Shown here in pieces: positions 1-6,937 of a stretch of 17,837 bases of DNA. The notes under the pieces are model-generated. The model searched no databases and was not told the origin of the DNA. It saw only the letters and a program-made list of their open reading frames with translations. This DNA comes from Solirubrobacteraceae bacterium. Its GTDB lineage: Bacteria > Actinomycetota > Thermoleophilia > Solirubrobacterales > Solirubrobacteraceae. The stretch is from assembly GCA_025935735.1 (NCBI GenBank), contig JAICUS010000049.1, positions 1-17,837 of the forward strand. The letters are read 5' to 3'. Every line of letters begins with the position of its first letter. Position 1 is the stretch's first letter. Both the position numbers and the translations under genes were made by a program.

Positions 1-1087
<1,087 letters not shown>

Positions 1088-1103
1088 GAGGCGCGAAGGA
1101 ATA

Positions 1104-2027
1104 TCAGAGGGTGCCGGCCGGGCTCTTGACCGGCAGGGCGACGCCCTTGCCGCTGTCGATCGCCACGGCGAAGTGGCCGTCGAGCTCGTCCTCGGTGAGC
1201 GCCGCGGCCGCGGCGGCCACGCCGACGCCGTCGGTGCCGGTGACGATCCAGGTCGGCTGCTGGCCGGTGAACGTGGTCGCGGCCACCAGCCCGCTGCCGG
1301 GGCCGAGGACCCGTACGGTCCGGCCCGTGGCGTCCAGCAGCGCGATCCGCTTCCCCGACGGATCGGGCCTGGCGAACACGCCGGACTTCGCCGGGCCGTA
1401 CTCCAGCGAGCGGGCGGCGATGTCCTTGCGCACCTGGCTCCAGGGCCCGATGAGGATGCGCAGCACCTCGCCCACCGACTGCTCGAGGCTCGAGCGGGCC
1501 AGCGCGTTGACGTCCTCGTTCTGCAGCCGGCGCTCGACCTCGTCGCACGAGCGCCCGCCTTCGCTCAGGCAGACGACCTTGATCGGGAACCGCTTGCCCT
1601 GGCTGCCGGACAGGAACGGCTCGGGGAACGCGCCGACCACCGCGGGCACGCGCGCCGTGGTCTGGCTGTCGTGGTGGTCCCACCAGACGCGGTCGCCGGG
1701 ATAGAGCTTGCGGTCCGCCGCCTTCTCGGAGGCGGCGATGCCGTTGACGAAGTAGCTCCAGTCCGCGCGGCGGCCCTGGGAGCGGCCGTTGCTCAGCCCG
1801 TCGATCTCCTGCACCGAGGAGCCGAGCCCGGTGCGCACGTCGAAGTCCTTGCGCAGCAGCTGCAGGACCGTGCCGGCGCCGGCGGTCGCGTCCTTGGGGG
1901 GCTGCAGGTGCGTCTCGCCGAAGTCGCGCGAGACGAGGATCGTCACGCCGCTGTCGGAGCTTCCGCCGCACGAGGCGGCCCGCAGCGCGGCCGCGCACGC
2001 GAGCAGCCATGTCCGGGGGCTCCGCAC
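1104..2027 (-). CDS. DUF4430 (transcobalamin-like) lipoprotein
   Basis: A 307-residue exported protein. The N-terminus is a short signal peptide (RTWLLACAAALRAASCGG) whose Cys20 is a plausible lipidation site, although the -3 residue is Ala, so the lipobox is weak. Residues ~50-115 fit DUF4430, the beta-grasp-like domain also found at the C-terminus of eukaryotic transcobalamin and intrinsic factor; the segment WSYFVNGIAA followed by KLYPGDRVWWDHHD is typical. The remaining ~190 residues hold no motif I recognise. The start is GTG at 2027-2025. An ATG at 2037 is out of frame. A TATCAT hexamer lies 8 bases before the GTG, suggesting a leaderless message. The gene diverges from a cobalamin adenosyltransferase only 20 bases away, so a role in capturing corrinoids at the cell surface is an attractive inference, not shown. 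Confidence 0.75.
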   Translation of the reverse strand: MRSPRTWLLACAAALRAASCGGSSDSGVTILVSRDFGETHLQPPKDATAGAGTVLQLLRKDFDVRTGLGSSVQEIDGLSNGRSQGRRADWSYFVNGIAASEKAADRKLYPGDRVWWDHHDSQTTARVPAVVGAFPEPFLSGSQGKRFPIKVVCLSEGGRSCDEVERRLQNEDVNALARSSLEQSVGEVLRILIGPWSQVRKDIAARSLEYGPAKSGVFARPDPSGKRIALLDATGRTVRVLGPGSGLVAATTFTGQQPTWIVTGTDGVGVAAAAAALTEDELDGHFAVAIDSGKGVALPVKSPAGTL

Positions 2028-2047
2028 GCGGCGCCATGATACGAGGC
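2028..2047. promoter_or_regulatory. 20-bp divergent control region with back-to-back -10-like hexamers
   Basis: Only 20 bases separate the GTG of the DUF4430 gene from the ATG of pduO. On the minus strand TATCAT (2041-2036) precedes GTG by 8 bases. On the plus strand CATGAT (2035-2040) precedes ATG by 7 bases. The two hexamers overlap. Neither start has a properly spaced Shine-Dalgarno, so both genes probably start transcription at or next to their start codon. Confidence 0.4.
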
Positions 2048-2611
2048 ATGACCGTCAACCTGACCCGGATCTACACCCGCCTGGGCGACGGCGGGGAGAC
2101 GCACCTGGGCGACATGAGCCGCGTGCCCAAGACCCACCCGCGGATCGAGGCCTACGGCACCGTGGACGAGCTGAACGCCCAGCTCGGCGTGGCGCTGGCG
2201 GCCGGGGGCCTGCCCGACCGCTACGCCGAGTGGCTGCGCCGCGCGCAGAACGACCTCTTCGACCTGGGAGCGGACCTCTCGGTGCCCGAGGGCGGCGCGC
2301 GCGAGCGGCTGCGGATGGTGCCCGAGCAGACCGCGTGGCTGGAGGAGGCATGCGACGAGGTCAACGCCGACCTGCCGAACCTGAAGTCGTTCGTCCTGCC
2401 CGGCGGCACGCCCGCGGCCGCGCAGCTGCACGTCTGCCGCACGGTCTGCCGGCGCGCCGAGCGGCGGACGATCGCCTGCGGCGAGGAGGTCAGCGCCGAG
2501 TGCGTGCGCTACCTGAACCGGCTCTCGGACCTGCTGTTCATCCTGTCACGCGGCCTCAACATCGCCGCGGGGGGCGCGGAGCCGCTGTGGGAGCCGGGCC
2601 GGGGCCGGTGA
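2048..2611 (+). CDS. pduO: Cob(I)yrinic acid a,c-diamide adenosyltransferase, PduO type
   Basis: A 187-residue cytosolic enzyme that transfers the adenosyl group of ATP to cob(I)alamin, making adenosylcobalamin. The family signatures are all present: the N-terminal TRIYTRLGDGGETHLGD ATP-binding motif, RIEAYGTVDELNAQLG, the KSFVLPGGTPAAAQLH loop, CRTVCRRAERR and the C-terminal YLNRLSDLLFILSR. The length is normal for PduO/MMAB proteins. Upstream ATGs at 2009 and 2036 are in frame but would add residues the family lacks, so the start at 2048 is preferred. It diverges from a transcobalamin-like lipoprotein. Its 3' end overlaps the convergent PAP2 gene by 66 bases. An orphan adenosyltransferase usually serves scavenged cobamide for B12-dependent mutases or ribonucleotide reductase. 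Confidence 0.93.
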   Translation: MTVNLTRIYTRLGDGGETHLGDMSRVPKTHPRIEAYGTVDELNAQLGVALAAGGLPDRYAEWLRRAQNDLFDLGADLSVPEGGARERLRMVPEQTAWLEEACDEVNADLPNLKSFVLPGGTPAAAQLHVCRTVCRRAERRTIACGEEVSAECVRYLNRLSDLLFILSRGLNIAAGGAEPLWEPGRGR

Positions 2612-3181
2612 GCGCAGCCCGGTCGCGGCGAGGCAGGCCCAGCCGGCGGCCACGAACACGCCGCCGACCACGTCGCTGGGGTCGTGCGAGCCGAGCACGA
2701 CCAGCGCCAGCCCCGTGCCGGCGCTGACCGCCGCGCCGGCCAGCGCCACGAGCCACCGCTGCGCCGGCGGGGCGACGATGACGAGCGCCGCGGCCAGGCT
2801 CACCACCGCGGTCGTGTGGCCGCTCGGCCAGGACGGCGGCAGCACGGAGTAGCCGTGCTCCGCGCCCAGCGCCGGCTTGAGCAGCTGCGTCGTCACGGCC
2901 GAGCCGGCCAGCAGCACCGCGGCCACGAGCGCCTCGCGCCGGCGGCGCAGCACCACCGCGCCGGCCACCACCGACGCGCTGAGGACGGCGTAGGGCGCGG
3001 GGTCGAAGAACGCGGTGAGGTCGCGGGCGAGGTGCGCCCCGCGCACGCCGCCCAACCCGAGCAGCCAGGCGTAGAGCCGCACGTCGGCGGTCTCGGCCCT
3101 GGCCACGTGGAACGCGACGAGCCACACCATCGCGGCCGCGGCGGCGCACAGTCCGGCGGCGATCAGGAGTCGGCGGCGCAT
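2546..3181 (-). CDS. PAP2-family membrane phosphatase
   Basis: A 211-residue membrane protein with about five or six hydrophobic helices. Two phosphatase motifs of the PAP2 superfamily are clear: PSGHTT and, about 45 residues later, GSHDPSDVVGG, which carry the two catalytic histidines and an acidic partner. The first motif (K-x6-RP) is degenerate, with LKPALG standing in its place. Such enzymes remove phosphate from undecaprenyl pyrophosphate or other lipid phosphates on the outer face of the membrane. The ATG at 3181 is the first sensible start, because the upstream codons of the same frame lie inside the preceding regulator gene. It follows that gene by 11 bases, so it is the last gene of the kinase operon. 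The C-terminal 22 codons overlap the end of pduO on the other strand. Confidence 0.85.
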   Translation of the reverse strand: MRRRLLIAAGLCAAAAAMVWLVAFHVARAETADVRLYAWLLGLGGVRGAHLARDLTAFFDPAPYAVLSASVVAGAVVLRRRREALVAAVLLAGSAVTTQLLKPALGAEHGYSVLPPSWPSGHTTAVVSLAAALVIVAPPAQRWLVALAGAAVSAGTGLALVVLGSHDPSDVVGGVFVAAGWACLAATGLRSPAPARLPQRLRAPRGDVEAA

Positions 3182-3192
3182 CCGCCCCGAGG

Positions 3193-3612
3193 CTAGCCGC
3201 GCTTCCTCAAGGTTCGCTTCAGACGCAGCCGCACGTCGCGCACCGGCGGCGGCGCGGCCATCATCTGCCAGCCGCGCGGAGAGAGCGCGTAGACGCCGTC
3301 GCGCTCGTGCAGCACGATCCGCGGGCGCGGCTCCTCGGTGGTGGCCAGCCGCGCCTCCGACAGCGGCCACTCGCCGTACTCGGACAGCTGGGCCAGCACC
3401 CGCCGCACCTGCGCGTGCTTGACGCCGCGCTCCAGCAGGGCGTGGACGATCGCCGCCTCGGCCACGTCCTCCACCGAGTAGACCCGGGGCTCGCCGTCCG
3501 AGCGCGAGGAGCGGATGTAGCCCCAGCGCGCCCACTGGCCGATCGTGTTGCCGCTGACCCCGGCGAGCGCGCCGACGTCCTTCGCGAGGAAGCTGCCGTG
3601 GGGCAGCTCCAT
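3193..3612 (-). CDS. MerR-like helix-turn-helix regulator
   Basis: A 139-residue predicted DNA-binding protein. Residues ~7-75 resemble a MerR-type winged helix: FLAKDVGALAGVSGNTIGQW as the HTH, then GYIRSSRSDGEPRVYSVEDV, the classic wing where an R-x-Y motif precedes a variable helix. The C-terminal half (about 65 residues) is basic at its end (RLRLKRTLRKRG) and has no effector motif I recognise. It carries no cysteine, so it is not a metal- or redox-sensing MerR. The start ATG (3612-3610) sits one base after the TGA of the response-regulator gene, so the two are translationally coupled. Its place between a response regulator and a phosphatase suggests it refines the output of that signalling operon. 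Confidence 0.75.
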   Translation of the reverse strand: MELPHGSFLAKDVGALAGVSGNTIGQWARWGYIRSSRSDGEPRVYSVEDVAEAAIVHALLERGVKHAQVRRVLAQLSEYGEWPLSEARLATTEEPRPRIVLHERDGVYALSPRGWQMMAAPPPVRDVRLRLKRTLRKRG

Positions 3613-3613
3613 C

Positions 3614-4270
3614 TCATTCGTGCTCGGCCGGATCCAGCAGCCGGACGGCGGCGTCGCGGTCGGGCACGCGCAGCTTGCGCAGGATCGCCGCCACGTGCGA
3701 GCGCACGGTGGCGGGCGAGACGACCAGCGTGCGGGCGATCTGCGCGGTGGTCATCCGCCGGCGCATCAGCTCCAGCACCTCCCACTCGCGCGAGGTCAGC
3801 CGCGGCTCGCCCTCGCGGGAGGGCATCAGCGCCCGCCGGCGCGGCGCGCGGTCGCGGAACTCCTCGACCAGCCGCGTGACGAGCGTGACCGGCAGCGCGG
3901 CGTCGCCGCCCATCACGTCGCGCAGCGCGGTGGGCAGCCGCTCGGCCTCGGTGTCCTTGAGCAGGTAGCCGGCCGCGCCGGCCCGCAGCGCGGCGAACAG
4001 GTGGCCGTCGTCGCGCGAGACGGTGAGCATCACCACGCGCGTGGAGGGCAGCCGCGCGCTGATCTCCCACGCGGCGGCTAGCCCGCTGCCGGGCATGTTG
4101 ACGTCGAGCAGCGCCAGGTCGGGCTGCTCGCGCAGCGCGGCGTCCACGGCGCCGGGAGCGTCCTCGGCCTCGGCGATCACGCTGAAGCCGCCGTCCTGGG
4201 CGAGGACATCCGCGATGTCCCCGCGCGTGGGCGCGTGGTCGTCGGCCACGAGGACCCGTACCTGCTCTAT
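3614..4270 (-). CDS. NarL/FixJ-family response regulator, apparently started at ATA
   Basis: About 218 residues. The receiver domain (1-120) has the acidic pair D10-D11, phospho-acceptor D56 in LLDVNMPG, T83 and K105 in LLKD. The LuxR-type HTH (about 153-200) reads LTSREWEVLELM then TTAQIARTLVVSPATVRSHV. It is the partner of the kinase just upstream. No ATG, GTG or TTG lies in frame between the kinase's end and base 4247. The first standard start, a GTG at V8, would delete beta-strand 1. An ATA codon (4270-4268) overlaps the kinase TAG as ATAG, and an AGGTGG sequence ends 7 bases before it, as expected of a coupled start. The start assignment is inference; the gene itself is certain. Confidence 0.88.
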   Translation of the reverse strand: MEQVRVLVADDHAPTRGDIADVLAQDGGFSVIAEAEDAPGAVDAALREQPDLALLDVNMPGSGLAAAWEISARLPSTRVVMLTVSRDDGHLFAALRAGAAGYLLKDTEAERLPTALRDVMGGDAALPVTLVTRLVEEFRDRAPRRRALMPSREGEPRLTSREWEVLELMRRRMTTAQIARTLVVSPATVRSHVAAILRKLRVPDRDAAVRLLDPAEHE

Positions 4271-5634
4271 GGCAGCACCACCTGGACGAGCGTACCGGCG
4301 CCCCGGACGGACTCCACGTTGAGCTGCCCGCCGACCTGCTCGGCCCGCTCGCGCATGGCGATCAGCCCGTAGCCGGCGACCCCGAGGCCGCTGCTCGAGC
4401 CATGGTGGAAGCCGCAGCCGTCGTCGATCACCCGCACGTGCAGCGGCGAGCCGGCCAGCTCGACGCGCACGTGCCGCGCGCCGCCGTGGTGGGCGGCATT
4501 GCGCACGGCCTCGGCGACGATGCGGAAGAGCTCGGCCCGGACCTCGGGCGACACCTCGGTCTGCACGCGCACGTTGACCTGCACCTCGACGTCGCACTCG
4601 GCGGCGAGCCGGGCGCCGTGCCGCTCCAGGGCGACGCCGAGCGGCTCGGCGGCGGACGGGACGAGCGCCTCGATCGCCCGCCGGGAGTCGGCCAGCGCGC
4701 GCTCGGCGGCGGAGAGGATCTCGCGCCCGTCGGGCAGCTCGGCCAGCCGGCCGGCGCGGCGGCGGATGAACGCGAGCTCCTGGGCGACGCCGTCGTGCAG
4801 CTCGCGGGCGATGCGGCGGCGCTCGCTCGCCAGCGCGGCGTCGGCGCGGACGCGGGCGCGGCGGCGGACCTCGCCGACCACGCCGGTCAGCAGCACGAGC
4901 CAGCCGACGAGCCGCAGCGCGTCGCCCACCCGGACGGCGTCGTCGTCGGCGGGCGGGAACAGCGTGTAGTTGAGCTTCGCGCACCCGCCCAGGATCAGCG
5001 CGATCGCCAGCCAGCGCAGGAATGGCTCGCCGCGGCGGTCGGCCCGGCGGGCCAGCCCGGCGGCGGCGGCCACCAGCGCGGCGGCGATGGCGATCTGCAC
5101 GATCAGCCGGCCGAGCTCCGGGCGGAAGTCCGGCCGGCTCGGCGCGGCCAGGTCGACGTGCGGGCCGGCGCCGGACACCAGCGCGGCGAGCCCGGCGAGG
5201 ACCAGCCCGGCGCCCGCGGCGCCGAGCCACACTGTGCGCCGGCGCGCGCGCATCCGGCGCGCGGGCGCGTAGGCGGCCACGGCGAGCATCACGGTTCCGG
5301 CGAGGTTCGCGCCCATGGCGTAGCGGACCTCGCCCGGCGTCCAGGCGCGGGCCACGATCAGCGTCGACACGGTGAGCGCCGTCACGGATAGGACCACCAG
5401 TCCCACGGACAGCCACACGTGGTCCGCACGCGAACTCAGGCCGCACTGCTTGAGCAGCAGCGCGACGGTGGCGATGGCCACCAGCGCGCCCGCGGTCTCG
5501 AGCGCCACCTTGAGCGACGAGGACTCCACGGACCCGCGCAACCACGGGACTGACACGACCGCCAGGGTGACCGCGACGGCGGCTCCCGCCGCCAGGGGCA
5601 CCATAGGCGCCGGCCTCCGAGCCGGTTGCTCCAT
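4267..5634 (-). CDS. NarL-type membrane sensor histidine kinase
   Basis: A 455-residue sensor kinase. About the first 250 residues are seven or eight hydrophobic helices without a recognisable extracellular sensor domain, so it may sense a membrane signal. The HisKA_3 dimerisation box ERRRIARELHDGVAQELAFI follows with phospho-acceptor His280. The HATPase_c domain has its N-box in EAVRNAAHHGGARHVRV and its G1 box in DDGCGF (about 404-409), then GLGVAGYGLIAMRERAEQVGG. The ATG at 5634 has a GGAG ribosome site about 5 bases upstream; longer versions of the frame run into non-coding DNA. Its TAG stop overlaps the response regulator's start. It is the first gene of an operon of kinase, response regulator, MerR-like protein and PAP2 phosphatase. 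Confidence 0.92.
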   Translation of the reverse strand: MEQPARRPAPMVPLAAGAAVAVTLAVVSVPWLRGSVESSSLKVALETAGALVAIATVALLLKQCGLSSRADHVWLSVGLVVLSVTALTVSTLIVARAWTPGEVRYAMGANLAGTVMLAVAAYAPARRMRARRRTVWLGAAGAGLVLAGLAALVSGAGPHVDLAAPSRPDFRPELGRLIVQIAIAAALVAAAAGLARRADRRGEPFLRWLAIALILGGCAKLNYTLFPPADDDAVRVGDALRLVGWLVLLTGVVGEVRRRARVRADAALASERRRIARELHDGVAQELAFIRRRAGRLAELPDGREILSAAERALADSRRAIEALVPSAAEPLGVALERHGARLAAECDVEVQVNVRVQTEVSPEVRAELFRIVAEAVRNAAHHGGARHVRVELAGSPLHVRVIDDGCGFHHGSSSGLGVAGYGLIAMRERAEQVGGQLNVESVRGAGTLVQVVLP

Positions 5635-5926
5635 CTTCTCCACCCTCCGAAAACCTCCGAACCCAGCGGGTTTGTACCTCACCGGACCGCTCCAGGGCAA
5701 GGTGGCTGGCCCCACCTTTGCGCGCGGGCAAATGAGAAGTGCCTCCGCGCCGCCCCCGGATCGGCCCTGGAAACCGCGCGGATTCGGCGCTGTGGAGCCG
5801 AAGACGACCCGTTCGGACAGGCCCGCCGGCGAGCGCTGGCCGAACGGGCAGGATTTGGCGCGGACCCGCGATCTCCGGACCAACCGGAAAGTGCGACGGG
5901 TCCGCGAAGGGCGTCCCGGATCCGTC
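5635..5926. other. Intergenic region: kinase leader/promoter and end of the UMP kinase unit
   Basis: No gene is supported in these 292 bases; the only open frames are out-of-register extensions of neighbours. On the minus strand next to the kinase there is a tandem TCGGAGG repeat (5660-5654 and 5650-5644) just before the ribosome site. A weak promoter-like pair, TTGCCC (5700-5695) and TACAAA (5676-5671) spaced 18 bases apart, lies further out. Three inverted repeats occupy the half near the UMP kinase gene: TTCGGC/GCCGAA at 5783-5802, CGTTCGG/CCGAACG at 5810-5846, and a third described separately. Confidence 0.5.
5860..5905 (-). terminator. Possible terminator hairpin after the UMP kinase gene
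   Basis: An 8-bp inverted repeat (GCGGACCC at 5860-5867, GGGTCCGC at 5898-5905) encloses an inner 5-bp stem (TCCGG 5874-5878, CCGGA 5884-5888). It lies about 20 bases beyond the stop of the UMP kinase gene. There is no T-run, which is common for actinobacterial terminators, so the function is uncertain. Confidence 0.4.
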
Positions 5927-6637
5927 TCAGGTGATCTGCGTGCCGACCGGCTCACCGGCCACGATGGCCCGCATCGCGCCGGCGCGGCCGGCGTCGAAGA
6001 CGTGCAGGACCAGGCCGTGGTCGCGGGCGAGGATGAACGCCGCGGGGTCCATCACCCGCAGGTCGGCGGCGATCGCGTCGGCGAAGGAGAGGCGGTCGTA
6101 GCGGGTGGCCTCCGGGTCCGTGCGCGGGTCGGCGGTGTAGACGCCGTCGACGCCGTGCTTGGCCACGAGCAGCGCGTCGGCCCGCAGCTCCAGCGCGCGC
6201 TGCACCGCCGGGTAATCGGTGGTGACGTACGGCTGGCCGATGCCGCCGGCCAGGATCACGAGGTGCCCGCGGTCGAGGTGCGCCTGGGCGCGCAGGCGGA
6301 TGAACGGCTCGGCCACGGCGGGGATCGGCACCGCGGTCATCACCCGCACCTCGCGCTCGGAGCGCGCCTTGAGCACCCCGCGCAGGATCAGCCCGTTCAT
6401 CACGGTGCCGAGGATCCCGACGTTGTCGGCCTCGGCGCGCTCGATCCCCCACTGCTCGGCCAGCGTGCCGCGGAAGAAGTTGCCGCCGCCGACCACGATC
6501 GCCACCTGCACGCCGGCGTCGGCCACCGCCAGGATCTCGCCCGCCACGTGCTCGAGCGCGTCCGCGTCGAGCCCGACCGGCTCGGGGCCGGAGAGCGCGG
6601 CGCCGCTGAGCTTGACCACGACGCGCCGGTAGCTCAC
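5927..6637 (-). CDS. pyrH: UMP kinase (uridylate kinase)
   Basis: A 236-residue amino-acid-kinase-fold enzyme that phosphorylates UMP to UDP with ATP. It begins RRVVVKLSGAALSG (the phosphate-binding Lys-Gly loop), continues with VVGGGNFFRG, the NGLILRG helix, PYVTTDYPAVQRALEL, the ATP-site segment KHGVDGVYTADPRTDPEA and the PyrH-typical end LRVMDPAAFILARDHGL. Length is normal (about 235-245). Start is GTG at 6637-6635 with no clear ribosome site. It lies 53 bases downstream of tRNA-Glu on the same strand and may share its transcript. Bacterial pyrH usually sits in rpsB-tsf-pyrH-frr; none of those genes is here. Combined with departures such as LAGGIGQPYVTTD for the usual GTGNPFFTTD, this leaves open a second, specialised paralogue. 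Confidence 0.85.
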   Translation of the reverse strand: MSYRRVVVKLSGAALSGPEPVGLDADALEHVAGEILAVADAGVQVAIVVGGGNFFRGTLAEQWGIERAEADNVGILGTVMNGLILRGVLKARSEREVRVMTAVPIPAVAEPFIRLRAQAHLDRGHLVILAGGIGQPYVTTDYPAVQRALELRADALLVAKHGVDGVYTADPRTDPEATRYDRLSFADAIAADLRVMDPAAFILARDHGLVLHVFDAGRAGAMRAIVAGEPVGTQIT

Positions 6638-6690
6638 TGACTCGCGCCGCGCGGCTGCGCGGCCTCCAGGAGGGCGACGCGCACGAGAGG

Positions 6691-6763
6691 TACCGCTACG
6701 GGGATTCGAACCCCGGTTTCCGCCGTGAGAGGGCGGCGTCCTAGTCCCCTAGACGATAGCGGC
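6691..6763 (-). tRNA. tRNA-Glu (anticodon CTC)
   Basis: A 73-base cloverleaf on the minus strand. Acceptor arms are GCCGCTA and TAGCGGT (first pair G-U, as I recall for actinobacterial tRNA-Glu), the D-arm segment is GTCTAGGGGACTAGGAC, the anticodon stem CCGCC/GGCGG encloses loop CTCTCAC, and the T-arm is CGGGG-TTCGAAT-CCCCG. The discriminator is A and no CCA is encoded. The anticodon CTC is at 6729-6727. Confidence 0.95.
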
Positions 6764-6800
6764 AGGGAACGCCGCACCCAGCGTAGCAACGGGAACGGAG

Positions 6801-6885
6801 TGCGGCTGAGAGGACTCGAACCTCCACGGGGTCTCCCCCACACGGACCTGAACCGTGCGCGTCTGCCTAATTCCGCCACAGCCGC
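6801..6885 (-). tRNA. tRNA-Leu (anticodon CAG)
   Basis: An 85-base class II tRNA on the minus strand. Acceptor arms GCGGCTG/CAGCCGC pair perfectly, the anticodon loop TTCAGGT gives CAG, a long variable arm (GGGGGAGACCCC region) is present, and the T-arm reads GAGG-TTCGAGT-CCTC. The discriminator is A and no CCA is encoded. It lies 37 bases upstream of tRNA-Glu, so the two are probably cotranscribed. Confidence 0.95.
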
Positions 6886-6895
6886 AGACGCGCGC

Positions 6896-6901
6896 AGGAT
6901 A
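6896..6901 (-). promoter_or_regulatory. -10-like element for the tRNA-Leu/tRNA-Glu transcript
   Basis: TATCCT on the minus strand lies 10 bases before the first base of tRNA-Leu, where a -10 box is expected. The -35 region is not recognisable. Confidence 0.4.
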
Positions 6902-6937
6902 CCGCGTGCGGCGCCCGCACTAGCCTGCGCCGCTGCG

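Noticed and set aside
2009..2047. Upstream in-frame ATGs for pduO
   Set aside because: They would add residues absent from the family and would lie inside the divergent lipoprotein gene; the conserved N-terminus fits the ATG at 2048.
3614..5731. A 705-residue fusion containing the response regulator
   Set aside because: The N-terminal two thirds is an out-of-frame reading of the histidine kinase; the true regulator begins near 4270.
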